Source: Bimastos eiseni (lineage: Eukaryota > Annelida > Clitellata > Crassiclitellata > Lumbricidae). From it: a stretch of DNA of 64,000 bases. Position 1 is the stretch's first letter. The number at the start of each line of letters is the position of its first letter. The stretch lies in assembly GCA_959347315.1 (NCBI GenBank), contig OY365810.1, forward strand, positions 30,439,234 through 30,503,233, given 5' to 3'. The translations under genes were made by a program, and so were the position numbers. Positions 34,726 through 49,137 of this stretch are shown here, one piece after another. Under the pieces are notes generated by a model that was not told the origin of the DNA, ran no database searches, and worked only from the letters and a program-made list of their open reading frames with translations.

Positions 34726-36720
34726 CGTGTTGAGCAGAAGACGTGATAGCTAAGTGTCTAGCATGATATGACGAAGAGCTGTGAGACTGGTGTGTCTAGG
34801 ACGACAGAGGTTAGAGAGTTGGGGACAGTAATGTCTAAGAGTATAAGACGTTGGATTTAGCTACCGATAATTGTATAGGCCGAAATGGCTTATGGACTTG
34901 TTTCAACTACGTCTGAACCTCGTAACTTAAGAGAACGTTTGGTGTCCCTAAATGGCGATAGTTTCAGAGTCACAAGATGCTGAACGGTACGACATCAGGT
35001 AGAGGAAGACGAGGCTAGTAGCTTGGAAGGTATGCAAGGCGAGGAAGACTCCTGCCGGTATGATTATGAACCCTGTTTTGAGTACGGCCATCCTCAGAAC
35101 GTTGCCCATCAGGCGACCGCGGAATAGGCAGAGTCAGACCTCGTTACTAATTCGAGCCGTGTTACCTTTCTTGGAGAAGAGACCCGTCCCTAATCTTGCC
35201 TGGTGATAGTGAACATCCTGGTAGATATAGAGTAACCGTTTGGCATTGAGGTTTGGTAAGAAAGTGACTCGGGCGACTCCAGGCGTGTCAGCGAGCTGGG
35301 GTCGACACCGTCCGTTAGCGCTAGGCAGGCGCTCGGGCGGCAGAACGCCACATGACTACCCGGGTAATGAAATCGGTTTTCGGGTAGGCCTAAAAATGCG
35401 CGATTGTACCCGAACATAGGCCAGAAATATTCCGTTGGTCAATTTGGCTGACTGCCCGAAGTGGTGACAATAGTGGCTGAAGGATTCGACATATAAGGAA
35501 CGGAAAGACAAAGATTGGAACTAGAGTAGGGCAGCGCATGGCACATAGAGCCTAGTGGATGAAGAATGCCATCAGACAGTCGCGCAGACGTCATAACTTG
35601 TAAGCAGTGGTGCATATACCAGATCGAGGGCCATTGGCAGTTAAGGTTGAGCATACGATATCCCATGATTGACAGGAGTATGGGAGGGGTTCAAGGTCAA
35701 TGTACGTCTTTGGCATAAACTGCATGGGGCTGTTAAAAACATAGGTCCTGAGTCGGCTAGATTGTGTGCTTGTTAAACCCAACACAGGTGGAGAGGAGTT
35801 AGAGTTAGACGCCAATTTTAGGCTATGGTCTGAAGTAATCCGTTCAAAGTCTTTAGAATTTAAATTTGTGCTTCAAGGCCAATATGAAAGCGAAACTGAA
35901 ATACAGTGCCACTGGCCTTGGGCATAGGTAATTAAGGCTGGCCGCATGGGTACATTGGGTAGGATAATGGATACATTATGGGCGGAATCGATACGAAGAA
36001 AGTTTGAGGTAATCCATTTGAGATTTTGTTAGAGACACCAAAAGAGTGATAGATGGGAATTGGGTCGCGGACAAAACCCCCTCTGACAAAACCCCCTCTG
36101 AGTCAGAGGGGTTTTGTCCTACACCCATGGGAATTATAGGATAGATGTGAAGAGTTGAACGTCATCTGCATAAGATGCATGGCCATCTGCGGAATAAGAT
36201 TCCTAGATAAAAATATAAATTAATTCTGACTCGAAATCAGCGGTATATATAATGCACAAGATTAAGATAGGTTTCTTTGTGAACATTTGAGATGATGCCA
36301 TAGGAAAGTGGTAGTCTGTTGCTAAGAAAAAATACTTGCAGCTTTTTAAAGGAGCGTGAAGGCAATTGACTTATAGGAGCGAAACCTAAATAGAGTAGCG
36401 TCAGAGTATGCATTCAGACACTCTTTTATTATAACTATTTTGCATGGTTACAGTAGCTGTTTCTTTGTAACATTCTTCCCAGAGAGACCTCTGTCTTGAA
36501 GTAGGCCTAGTGTATACATTTTAATCGTCTCGGCCTACTCGTAGGGCCTATATTGAATTTCAAGTGGACACACCGCAACAAGTTAAAAATCACACAAAAA
36601 AGAACAATAAAATGTAGATAAAAAAGTAAAACAGGATGGTTGCGCCACCTTAGGTTCAATCAACTATAAATTAGGCCTATGACAAGTCATGGATCGATGA
36701 CAAGAGGCTCGTGGAATGGC
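34726..36720. other. intergenic with a fold-back unit
   Basis: No gene recognised. A weaker relative of the preceding array lies near 35420 (CCAGAAATATTCCGTTGG). The fold-back at 36069-36120 is listed separately. Confidence 0.4.
36069..36120. repeat. fold-back of a CCCCCTCTGA unit
   Basis: Two direct ACAAAACCCCCTCTGA units are followed by the reverse complement TCAGAGGGGTTTTGTCC, giving a stem of about 17 bp with a one-base bulge. Confidence 0.8.
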
Positions 36721-38094
36721 AGCAATTCAGCCGCTCGTGAATAGTTGTCATTGTCGTTGAAAAAATCGATTAATAATAAGCAAAACATACAATTTATTGT
36801 AATACGGTACCAATTGATTCATGTAGATTCTAGCGAATGCAGAACGATGTTAATTGCCGTGTTCCTTTTAACCGAAAGCTGGTCAAAAATGTTCACTCAA
36901 TTGCTAGATGGCAGTAGGTGCTTCAATGACGTAGCAGTGTTCATGGCTCGGCTATCTTCTATAGCAAATACGTAGTCTACGCTGGAGGAGAGTGACAACG
37001 GACAGACGCTGAACGTTTAAGGTTGTTGTGCAAGTCCCAAGTTAATTGACTGGAAAGTAGTCGGAAAGCGTTCAAGCTGTTGGATTTTATTTCACAGGCC
37101 ATGACTGGCCTGTGCAATTCGGAAGATATCAACCTGGAATTTTCATTCTGATTTGTGTAAGTTATTTGCAAGTGTTTGCGTAGGCGACGCCGGTGTCAGC
37201 ATTCACGCATGCGGCATGCCTAAGCCGTAATCGTTATCGCCAGGCACTTGACCATAGTCGTGTTGCGCGTCTAGCCGGTGTTTTGGTGTTGTGATGTCAA
37301 TTACGCCACGCCATTTAACTGCATAGGTCTAGTTATGTTGAAGCAATCGCCCTGTTTATGCAAGTTTGTCGTGGAGATCTATGAGTTAGAGTGAAACTTG
37401 GTGTGAAGTTTAAAACCAGCTCTCGGTAGCGACAGATTCCAGCAGCCGAACGGCCACCTAGGGGCTTCGCGAATCCTAATATTTATCACCTGGGGCGACA
37501 TACATAAGTTAGATTCCAGATTCAATTAGAAATTCTGTGATAGGCATACTGAGGTATACCGGAATGGCATCAGCTTTACTTATCACCTAGCTTCTCTTGT
37601 ACAGAGGGCTGCTGTTTATTTGAGCACTTTGGAACTCATTCATATAGAAATGTATAAGTAAGTTTATGGTATTATTTATTAGTGTTATTATTTATTAAAA
37701 TTCGTTGCTTAACTAGTCACTTGGATGAATTGTTTATTCAGATAACTTCTGGAGCATGATTCACTGTGCGATCATAGAGCCATGACTGCATTGAAATGAA
37801 GCTCTGTAGACTGTAGTCCACAATCATGATTCACTAGATGGGGATTGATATAGATTTCATTGGACTATTCTTCAATGGGTAGATTTCATTAGCATGATAG
37901 TTGTGTGTCCTTCAAGGTGCAATAAAGCTAATGCTGGTTCTTTTGTCTGTCTGTCCGTGGCACATGGTTATGAAACAGTTTTTATAAAACATGTGACTGA
38001 TGCTTTATAGTAAGATTTGCAAAACAGGCAACAATGGTGACAGTTGAAGTGAGTTAATGCATGCTATTGCTTTTACTAGACTTCTGTCAGCTCT

Positions 38095-38225
38095 TCTGAT
38101 GCTACATTGTGAAGGTATTAGCATGCTGAACTGTCAATTGAGAGGTCATAGGTTCAAATCCTCTGCGGGACATAAATTTCAGTCCCACCTGCGCCCCTAA
38201 GCAATGTTTCTATTGGCACCCAAAA
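38095..38225 (+). mobile_element. tRNA-like SINE fragment
   Basis: TTAGCATGCTGAAC resembles an A box and GGTTCAAATCC is an exact B-box type sequence. The segment does not fold as a real tRNA: acceptor and anticodon arms fail to pair. Confidence 0.5.
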
Positions 38226-39008
38226 TCGCAACAAATGTCAGAAATGTCCAAATTTTTGGGCTATTCATAAGTCAAATTCCAATGGTGAGTTGTATGCATG
38301 GGTCCATTTGTTTATCATCAGTTGTTTATCATTAGACCTATACAATACATGCCAAGTACTAAGGCCAATGAGATATTATTTCATCATTGTGTGATTGGTA
38401 CCTAATGTGGATTGGTCTGCCAGTTGATAATGTAGATCTTTGTTTACATTGGCCCATTTGAAAGCAATTAGGGGCATGCTTGCATTGGAATTTAAAAATA
38501 AATGTTGTGTTAAATATTGATAATAAAGTTAGTGATTGTACATTCTGTTATGTCATATATATTGTTTATCTGTGGTGGCCAAGTCCCAAATTCTCCATCA
38601 GGACGTATGTACATTCTTTTTTTGTAACTTTGTACTCTAGCAAAACACTGGCCCAGAAGCCAGTTCAGCCATATTGACAAGACTGTCCATTGTCCATACA
38701 CTGTCAATGGGAAGATGATATGCATGGTAAGAGATAGGATTGACCACATGCTATAGCCATGGTTTTCATAGGAGGCCAGGAAACTGAAGTGCCTACCTAT
38801 AACAATTCATACTCATGGCTGCCCCAGAGTAGGGACTGCTTTTCTTTTTCTTCTTCTTCTGTGGACGACTCTAAAAAAATGCCAGAAAATGAGAATTTGA
38901 AATTCATTTATTTCTCTGAGCTTTCGGATTTCAAGCTGACTTTTCTAGTGGGCTATGAATTTTGATTGCAATTTCAATTGAATCTATACAATTGATTGAT
39001 ACCATTGA

Positions 39009-39296
39009 GTAGTTTATTGCACTATAGAAGTCGACATATTAGATATTTATTATCGGCATCATTATCATCTCCACCACCATCATCATTATCAATCAATCAA
39101 TGCAATTCATATAGCGCCTCTTTAAGATAACTATTCAGAGGCACTCCCTCCTGTTGTTTGTCCTGATGTACTTCATTCTACTAGCATCTTAGGGATTACA
39201 AATATGGTCATTATTATTATTAGAGCATTATTATTAATAGCTTATAGTGCGAGAAGAGCTATAGAAATCTGTAAGCACAATGCAGTATTATCATTA
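39009..39296 (-). repeat. dispersed repeat, copy 2 (LINE/SINE tail plus flanks)
   Basis: Second copy of the unit at 28173-28495, here outside the large transposon, with a shorter AATC microsatellite beside the ATATAGCGCCTC tail. Confidence 0.85.
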
Positions 39297-41683
39297 TTGA
39301 AAATGTTGTTGTTCAATGAGTATCCTGTGGATAAATGAAGTGGATACTGAATGAACCTTTATAGACACTGGCATTGGAATGTGAATAGCCTATATACTTG
39401 AATCCTTTTGTGGAATGCAATGTGTGTGTCTTCCAAAACCAGACGGATATTTGCCAAGAGGTATTGAATGTTTCAGCTGGATTAAGTTACCTGTGTCAGA
39501 TATGTTGTCAGTGACTAACTAGGACTTGCTGTGTAGATGACGTGTTGGTCACCAAGTGCGTGGGACTTCTTGTATTCTTTTGGAGCTGTGCATCGACGTT
39601 TACAAGATCAGTGCATGTCTATTAAAGAGTATCCCTCTTGATAACAGACACAGTTGCTGCCAGCATGTACACAGAATAAAGGTCACACAAGGACTGCTGG
39701 TTGTAGGCTACAGTATATGTGCTTTATCTGCATGACAGTAACTCTTTTAGTGTACTTGTACATCCTGTTCTTAGCAGATGCTAATTTTACAGTCAACTGG
39801 TCTACGAGTTCAGTGTTCTGTAGTAAGAGCGAATGCAGCTATTGAGCGTTGCAGTTATTTGTAAAAACCTGCGTTTTGTCAGTATGTATAGCGGTGTGTG
39901 TGTGATTGGGGAGGTGCACGACTTTTAAGATGCTGTTAACTTGTGTTAAGGGTTCAGGTTGAAGCCTGTCCGGAGAATGCGGAGATGGGAACTGTGCAAT
40001 TATTATGAGATATACCTATGGTTAATGAGAAGCTAATTATAGATGTGTTCAATTTGCTAGATTGAGTTCCTGGGCAAGTCCTTAAGACACATTGCTTTGA
40101 CTCTTTTAGTGTACTAATGGCTTATTAGGTAAGTGAGTAAGTAAGAGAGTAAGACTTTTAAAAATCCAGATGGTCACGTTTGGCAAAAATAGACAGTTAC
40201 TGTCGTCATATGAGGTAACGCTAGGTAATCAGCCCATCATCGATCAGCAGCTATTAGAAGTTAATATTGTGCTTCTGATGCTCACTTAAAGAAGGTGAAC
40301 TGTTCAAAGAATGGCGAGTTTATTGGTAGCCGATGATGTGGAGTCTACATATTCGAAGTATAGTGCCCCATAAAGACTGTATACTGATAGTCCTGACGAC
40401 AGATGTTGTGTTGCTGGAATCTTTATAGTCCTGTTCCAAAGGATTGCAGGAGAAGCACGTGGAAATTATTATGTACCAAGTACCAACCAAGTGGCAGCTG
40501 TCATGCACTGATGTTTGTAGGGTTATTAAAATCTCCCAAAAGAAGAGAGAAAATTACACACAGATGACCTGACAAGCACGGCAGAAGGGATCACAGACTC
40601 TGTACATTGATATAAACACTGGACTATTTGAGACATTTGCAAGCAAAGGCTTAAAATCCAACAAAGTGTACATTCTTCTCAATGAAAGTTTATGGCAACC
40701 AGATGTTACCCCAGAGAGATCTATTGGTAGATGATGATAATGTACATATTTATGAAATGCAAATGAGTTGTGCTTCAATGTATGTATATCCAGTTTATAG
40801 ACTGTATTTTGGTAAAGTTAAATGATCATGTATAACCGTTACCCATGGCAACACAGAAGATGTGAGGTACCGTACGGGTAATTTCCAATATTTGTCGGCT
40901 TTTAAATATACTGTATTTGGTTGAAACTGCTTGCTTTGTCATTCCAAAATAATTGCAGTTGTAAAGGCTGCTACATATTATGTTCTGCCTTTGTGGCATA
41001 AAATTATCCTGACATCCATGTAGCTTTAATACTGCTAATGGGTTTGCTAACAGTCAACATTTTCTTGTGTCTGTGCCAGAGGGAATAATACGCAGTGGTA
41101 GGTCGAACCTGTGTGTTGCTGTGAAGACTAGCCAGGCCTTAGCAAACAAAGAGTCTTTGAATGTTTTAAGGGCAGCTTAGACTCATCCGATGGGTTCTAA
41201 ATCGGTTCTGACGTGCAGCAGTTGCACATTCTGTGTTGCCATGGGTAACGGTTATACATTTGGTAATCGATATAACCACTGATAACAGGGTATGTAGATA
41301 CGTCCTTGGCATTAAGACATGCCGTTGTTGATTGATCCAAATGGTCCCCTGCACTATACGCCATAATACACGAGTCTTAATGGATGTCATTTATGTCAAG
41401 TGTGTGCGTTTGTGTGTTACGGTTTCACATGTCTAGTAACACTGTGTTGACATTGCTGCCATTTTCAAGTTTTCATTGGCATGATGGGTGCCACGCATGG
41501 CTGCCGACAGTTAACTTAAACTCCTGCAATTACTTGTCATCATTCCTTTATTAATTATGTACTTGTGACCAACCAACTGGGGTTTGTCAGTTTGAAATTA
41601 AAACTAAAATTATAATTTCTATTTGTCTTGCTGTCAGATCCTTCTTAGTGTGCTTCTTGGATATGAACCTGTATGTCGTTTTT

Positions 41684-41938
41684 CCACTGGACCTCTTCTG
41701 TCCTCTTCTGTCCTTTTCTGTCCTCTTCTGTCCTCTTCTGTCCTCTTCTGTCCTCTTCTGTCCTCTTCTGCCCTCTTCTGCCCTCTTCTGTCCTCTTCTG
41801 CCCTCTTCTGTCCTCTTCTGTCCTCTTCTGTCCTCTTCTGCCCTCTTCTGCCCTCTTCTGTCCTCTTCTGTCCTCTTCTGTCCTCTTCTGTCCTCTTCTG
41901 CCCTCTTCTGTCCTTTTCTGTCCTCTTCTGTCCCTTTC
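41684..41938 (+). repeat. decamer minisatellite (TCCTCTTCTG)n
   Basis: About 25 near-perfect units with T/C variation at the first position and occasional CTTTT for CTCTT. Because ten is not a multiple of three and the unit has no stop, several frames on both strands stay open. These are not genes. Confidence 0.97.
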
Positions 41939-42239
41939 TCTCCTCTCTGTCCGGATGTCTTTGTCACTCACCGTTCATCAAATTGCACATCTTCATCAAA
42001 TCAGTGAGATGCAATCATCTCTATTTGTAAAAGCCATTTCAGTCAATCTCCTTTTATTACGTTGGCAATTGACTCCATGTCAGTCATTTCCAACAACTCT
42101 TAAAGATATGAGTTTGTGGAAGTAAAGTGATGTTGGACTGATGAGAAGCTGAGTGCCTGGATATGTCGTTTATTAATCATTTCATCCTTAGACCTCCCGT
42201 GTTAATAACAAACCATCCGGTTGGCTGTGATTATACAGC

Positions 42240-42380
42240 CATGTTTAAACACATTTGTGTTGTTCGTGAAAGGCACTATATAAATTTGCAGATTATATAT
42301 ATATACACATATATATGTATATATATGTATATATATATGCACACACAGCATGTGTATATACATATGTATATAAGCTTACA
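42240..42380 (+). repeat. LINE/SINE tail followed by (AT)n
   Basis: AGGCACTATATAAATTTGCA at 42271-42290 runs into an AT/AC dinucleotide tract, the tail layout also seen at 6850 and 24416. Confidence 0.65.
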
Positions 42381-42399
42381 ATTGGTTTGCTTAAACTAT

Positions 42400-44323
42400 A
42401 ACGAGGGATGACTATAGAGATTTTCACCATAATTGTTTGGTTACTTTGACTGATCATTTTAGGACATGTATTGAAACTGGAAATTGTCTTGCTTCCAATT
42501 CATCGGCTGCTTTCAGTGCTACTCGCTTTCCCGCACAGAATTTACAATGCTACCCAGTTTTGCCACTATTGGGTATTGATCTGCTGTGCTAAGTGTCCAG
42601 CAGCGCCATAATAGTCTGATGGCCGGGCAAGCAACTTGGCCCTGGCATTGCTGCAGATCACACGCATGGAACCGTTTGTGATCAATACGGATTTAGTTGT
42701 AACCACAATGATCGCTCTCCGGATCGTACCTCGATCAAGCAAACCGAATATGCTGGTGTTATGAGGCGTGTTGGTTATTTAGTGTTTTTGCATTCAGGGG
42801 CCCCCTTGATGTCTGTCCACGTGCCCCATTCTGAAAATTGATTCTGTCCCCTGTGTGCCGTATAGCTGAACCAATACCAAATACGCAGCCAGCGCAGTCT
42901 GGGTACGAGGAGTGGGTACATTGTTGGGGAATCGTCCTCCAGGCCCCAATGCTATCTTGGAGTTGATGTTGGACTTAAGGCATAGGGCGGAAATCAGTTA
43001 AAAGAGAATGCATCGGTCCCTCTGAGGACCTAGCAATAAATGACTCCATTACGATCGGCTATATTACCTGTCATTCCGGTAGTGGCCAGTTTATAAATGG
43101 TTCCTTACGGGATCAAGCATCCGGCTGCTTTCCATAGTACAGCTTTTGTGCTATTTCCTGGGATTATCTCTGTGAACCTTTTGTAAATTTAGAATTTAGC
43201 TCTGATGTAGCAATGAAATTGGCTGATACTTGATGTAGCAAAGGTCGATCATCTAGCTGTACTCTAAAATAAGTAGCCTCATTCTGATTCTGTTTTGTTA
43301 TAAAATTATATATCTGACTAAAATATTGCCTTTCATTTTGAGCTGTTTTGTGGTAGTCTGTGCTTAGGATGATGAACTTTCACCCCAGGTGGTCACATCT
43401 TTGCTTGGGCAGAAAGATCTGTGGAGATTTATATGTCACCTGTGCTCCAAATGAATTCAGTTATATTTATGATTACCCTTGACCTCCCTGGATTCTGGCC
43501 TGGCCCTGAATTGGACAAAGCAGTCTTGCTATTGCTTTGCTTGATTCGAAACACAGCATCGGTCGATAAGCTGATCTCCCTGTGCGGCTTTTGTGTGATA
43601 CTGAGAAACATACAAGAGTTACTTTACAACCATTTACTTTTGGTTGGAATATCAGGTGATGAGGGTGAGGACTGAGCTCCCCTACTCCTAGCTAATTTAA
43701 TCTAATGACTTCTATAATAGCTCCGTTATTTATGATGCTCAAGGTTTTGGCTTCGAGTGATACCAATCACAAATTATAATCCATTGAAAAAGAACTAAGG
43801 TTGAACTTCAACCGTTGAAGTGCTGTAGACGAGAGAAACGAGAATCCAGAGTATGATTACCATAGGAGATGAGTCTTATGGTTGGACCTGAATGACATCA
43901 AAGACTCCAAGCAAATGAACTGAAATGAATGCAGGAGGCTAAGAAAACGAAGCCTCTGACACTTAATACCATGGCTGACTGACAAGCAGATCGGTTGCTA
44001 GTGCCTGTCAACCTCGGTAGCCTATATATGTATACAATTATATGCATTATATTTTATATATATATATATAATATATCTATACTTATATATATGTAATCTG
44101 TGCTTAGATATATATGACAGTGTGTCTTACAATATTTCATAATGAATGCTCCATGTTATGCGACAGGACACCCAGATCTGTTGCTGATTAAATCCAGCAT
44201 AAGAATTAAAGTAATACCTCGATCTGACAACTGATGTGTACACAGCAATTTTGGATCAATTCTCCTCCCTTATCACCAATTACTGAACTATTCATGGAAT
44301 CTTTCATTTCACAAACTGCTCTG

Positions 44324-44357
<34 letters not shown>

Positions 44358-47250
44358 GTGAGTTATATTATATATATCTATTCTGTGCCAATTACTCGAC
44401 CCTGTATATGGTATACCATCCTGCTAAACAAAATCATACTTCAGAGGAAATTAATAAAAACAATTGTTATGTACACATAAGTTTGTGTCATATATTATGT
44501 CATATAATCAATTACCCATTTAAACTTCTTTGATGTCTGATGACTACATGGTTTCTGTGCGTGTGCGTGCGTGCGTGTGTGCGTGTGTGTGTGTGTATGC
44601 GTGTGTGTCTATAAATTATAAATACATGTATATTGTTCAATAACATTGCATGTATGCAGCAGCTTCCCGCATTTCCTGTCTTATTTGTTTTCTTCGATAG
44701 AGCTCTTGATATTTCCTTGAGTCATCAACAGTAGTTTGTTGAAAGGCAGCATTTCAGCCGTGAAGACATTTTATTGAGTTATAAAATATGTCGGGTGATT
44801 GGCCTCGAAGTGAATAAGAAAGACGTTAGACTGGTACTGGCTGTGCGCTTCACTGGTTTAATGCTGAACGTTGTCTAGCCATCTGTTGTTGGCCGATGTT
44901 ATTGGCAATTACCATTATTATTATGAAATGGGATAGGATTTATGACTCATATCGGGGAAGCAGGGTTTCATTGTCAGATGACGTGCCTCGTTTGGGTGTC
45001 CGATGGAAGCTAACCGATGGAGGTAATTATTGTTGTTGTTATTTGCATTATCATCATTATTGTTTATTTATTTGATTCTGTTCCATTCTGATTATAGGCT
45101 AATGACAGGCTACAATCATCACTGAGTGATTGCTTGTTTGAAGGACTAGCTGTTACACCAGCACTATATGACAAAGGCAGAGGTGTGAATGTTCTCCTTA
45201 TCCTCTGCAGGAGTGCACAGTAGGCCTAATGGTGCAGTGTGATGGTTGAATGGTGATACACAGGCACAAAGAACAGAAGGACATGGGTTCGGTACCCAAT
45301 AACCCCATAGGATTGACTCAGCCTTCCACTCCAAGGGGATGATGGTAAAATGATCACCAGTCACCTAGTAGTGCCTGTGAATAAGCTGGTGCCCTGGACT
45401 TGGCGTTCAATTAGTGCTTTAGAAGTTTGGAGATTAGGATCATTACTGATAGTCTGCGATGTAGTTATAAAATCAAGTCTTGTTTAGCTTGTTATGTAAT
45501 CATGTTGCTGTTTGTCAGTTTGACTTTGAATTAAACAATGAATATTATTAATTTATTATAGTGCAGTATGAACATTCACACTCGAAACCTGTTTAAAAGT
45601 GGAGTTCCGTGAATAAGGTGCCATTTATCTTCCAAACCATTTTTCATGGAGATACAGTAGATGCAGAATTTCTTATGTAGCGCGGCATAGAGCCCTCCCT
45701 GTAGGAGGTCGTTGGGGTCAGCTGGACATTGCTCTGCCTGAACACGTTTTTCGCTTGTAATCCTTGGATCCTCTGGATTTTGATGCTGTCGTCTTCATCT
45801 GACAGATTGATTTCCTGTTCAGACCTATTATACATAAGTGACAGGTTGATTATGCCCTGTCTTTTGGCTGGTCTCTACAACCAGCTATTTATTCATTGAT
45901 GGGATGGATGTGTGCCATGATGTGTGCCCTGCCTTTTCATTCCATTCTGATTGTCAGGCTTTTCTACATAGACAGGGCCTTTATCACAGTCATGAATAGC
46001 TTAGCTATTCATTCAGTTTAGGTGTCTATAATTGGTATGTAGCCTGGACACAGAGGCATTATAATTATGATCTATGTAGGCCTGCACGGACCGGTACATG
46101 TGTGCCACTGTGCCAATGACAAAGGGCTATTTTAAGCCTGCTTATCATTACTGATCTTCATTAGCAAAGTGTACATGTAGGAGGCAGTACGGGGATTAGA
46201 GGCATCAACAGGAAGATCTAACTGTAAAACAAGACTGCTGGATTGGTTCCATAGCACACCTAAACAGGTTTTCTTTGGCTAAAACATGAGTTTTCTAAAG
46301 GTGTATGTGGAAGCGTGTAAATATGTAGAGCCTATAATTTAAGTCTTCCATTACAGTTATGTAACTATGCATATGAGATCTGTGAGGGCAAGAACAGTCA
46401 CTGATTAATTATGGAAGTCAGAGTCTTTGAATGATGACACTCTTTGCTGGAGAATTGCTTTGACAGGACATATATTAATTGGGCAACATGAATCAATTCA
46501 GATTCCATCTATGGTTTACCTTCTGCATGGAGTTCTTCTGCTGGAAGAGTGTGCTGATGGTGGTGCTCTAAAGGAAATCATTGAAAGACGTGGATTAATG
46601 TGAGCACCACAACTGTTGCGCCTCAGAGGTGATTGAGATTTGAGAAGAGCTTTGGAAATCAGTATGAGACGGTGACTGGAGAAGAAGACACTTTCGCTTG
46701 TTTGTACTTGAATTTGACACTCTAATAAGATTCAATAAGAGTTGAACGAATTCAGTTCTAAAGGTATTTTGTAAATGTTCCTCCATTCAACTAACTAACT
46801 GGACAGGAGAGAGGACACTACTCAGAGTCAGCAATCTTTTTCAGTTAGGTTAGCATAGGTAGAGTAGCTTACAGACGACGGCATTACATTCTTACAAATA
46901 GGATACAGTGTGCATGGGGTTCTAGAATGACTGATTAATGACCATTTCACGTTTTTCTTCTTACAATCTTCAGGGAGCACTGGTCTTTCAGGTTCCAAGA
47001 AATCTAAGAGTGGATGGATGGGTGGAGCAGTTTGGGTAGTTACTCCATACACTTAGGCTGCGTGGTTTATTCCGATTTTATGAACCCTGAGATCATTTAT
47101 ATTCATTGTTCTGAAGCCTTTCATTCGTGTTTATCTTTGGCTGAGTTCAGAGAGTGCAACTGTGTAAGAAGGTCTTATCTGTCAGTTTATCTATACATAT
47201 ATAAGTTTATCTAAGTTTGGTTCTAACTATGACCATGTGTACTTTATGTT
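42400..47250. other. intergenic, no protein gene seen
   Basis: AT-rich DNA with (AT)n tracts near 44055, 44322 and a (GT)n run at about 44560-44610. The only structured unit is the SINE-like block at 45180-45440. Confidence 0.4.
45180..45440 (+). mobile_element. probable tRNA-derived SINE
   Basis: GGTGCAGTGTGATGG resembles an A box and GGGTTCGGTACCC a B box about 55 bases on. The trailing ACTTGGCGTTCAATTAG is outside the tRNA-like part. Confidence 0.5.
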
Positions 47251-47267
47251 CTCTTTGGCTCTTTATC

Positions 47268-47460
47268 TGCCTCCTCCTCCTCCTCTTTACCGTCTTACCC
47301 CTCGTCATCCTCCTCCTCTTCCTTATCGTTTTCGTCATTGTCATCCTCCTCCTTCTTTTTATCATCTTCCTCCTCCTCGTCGTCATCCTCCTCGTCGTCA
47401 TTTTCCTCCTCGTCATCCTCCTCCTCCTCCTTCTGCTCCTGCTCCTCCTCCTAACCCTTT
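47268..47460 (+). repeat. polypyrimidine tract, (CCT)n-rich
   Basis: About 190 bases, almost wholly pyrimidine on the plus strand with CCTCCTCCT runs broken by TCGTCAT. Open frames here are compositional. Confidence 0.9.
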
Positions 47461-49137
47461 GCCTCCTCATATCTCATCATCCCTACAATTGCCATCATCT
47501 TCATCTTGGTCGCCAGCCAGCTTTTGATGCTTACTGATTGGTGGCATGGGTGAACGAATGATTGATCATAGGGTCAGACAGTGGTAATGTTTGTATAATG
47601 GTATATGCATATTGTGTATTTATCATGCTGTATGTACGCATACACACGCACACTCATAGCACAGGCACAAGTAGTACATGTGCTGTTATACATATATATA
47701 TATATATATAAATATATTTACATGGATGTGTTTATTGTGAATGTAATTGGGTCTGAGGCTGATTTTGTTTGTACAACATATCTTTATCTTGGTCATAATC
47801 ATCATCATCATCATCTGCCGCTGCAGCAACAGCATCAACAGCAACTACAATAACACTGGCAACAGGACTTCTAGAGTTCCTCCAGTTCATCTGGCTGGCT
47901 GTGTGGTTTCCCAAGTATGGGAGAAGTCGAGTCTGTCCTAAGTGAATGATTATAAGAACAAGATTGTTTATATTGCACCACCGCACAGCCAATGTGGGGG
48001 AAAAGATGCTGGTTCCAAAATCAACGGCAGTTACAGGGATTTTAGAAAAGATGGATTTATGGATGTGATTTGAATGTTTATAGATATGGGGCATTCTTGT
48101 CATGGTCAGATAAGACCCTGAACTTGCATTTGACCTATCGACGAGGACTGTATAGTTATGATGAGGCTTCTGCTATTCAAATGCAGACATAGATATATAG
48201 TCCGGAATGAGGCCATACAGAGGCTATAGGCACATCATCAGATGGTGTTCAGACATAGATGAGAGGAGAACTGTATCTTCTCCAGTAGGCTGTTGCAATA
48301 GTAAATTCTGAAGACTATGAAGCTGTTAATGGCATTGCCTCATAAACTAAACAATCATTCCATTCAAATGGGTTGTTTACTTTAAAATTAGACTCTTCAT
48401 TCATACTGGTTGACAATCAGTGGAGCTGTAATCTGTCTAGAAAAAGGATTAATTAGTTAATTATTGACCAAATGATCTAACCAGACATTCTCCTCTTTTT
48501 ACCTTCTTTAACTTGGCTTGCGTAAAGTTTGTCATGAACGGGATGTCGGATCGTCGGTTCGTCGGAGTTCTTTACACTCTTTTTTTCGGTATGTTCCCGT
48601 TGTCCTACAGAGTTGAAATTTTGCACACATGTCACGCTTGCATGACAATGCAATGTATGAAATATTTACGGACATAACTCAAAAATTGAGGGAAAAAATG
48701 ACAAAAAATGCACAAAATTAAATATCGTTTACCTACTCAAACAAGTCCTCCTTGATAAATGATTTTTTAAGGAAATGTATGGATTGCACCATCTACCAGA
48801 TTACCAACAGTCAATAAAAGAAAGTAAAAACACATGTTTTTACTTTCACTTGTTCAATCTTGCAACAGGTTGCCAGCGCATGGCCTGGTAGAAAGTCAGT
48901 GTAAGGCACATGAAACATTACTTGAGAGGTTAATATTTACCATGTATCCAGACGTACCTTACAACGGTACATAGCATAGCAGATCTAAACGTCAGTCCAC
49001 TCTGCTGACGCATTTCGGTCCTTTACATCAAAACTTACGATTCTACTGTTTTCTAGGGTCTGTTCGGTTTGGCAGTTTGTTGGGCGCCGTTGTAATGGCA
49101 AGGCCACGTTATGGCAACATAGAAAATGGTTGCTATA

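Larger units (their letters stand above)
36721..41680. other. intergenic, no protein gene seen
   Basis: AT-rich DNA containing a SINE-like unit near 38095 and a dispersed repeat copy at 39009. Short frames, such as those at 38480-38677 and 40554-40778, show no family features. Confidence 0.4.

Noticed and set aside
38095..38175. Possible tRNA gene with a GTC anticodon-like loop
   Set aside because: Acceptor and anticodon stems do not pair; it behaves as a SINE head.
41587..42125. Overlapping frames of 108-150 codons on both strands
   Set aside because: They are translations of the TCCTCTTCTG minisatellite; no domain, codon bias or flanking gene structure.
47207..47537. Arg-rich, Leu-rich and Pro-rich frames
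   Set aside because: The three frames of a CCT-rich polypyrimidine tract.
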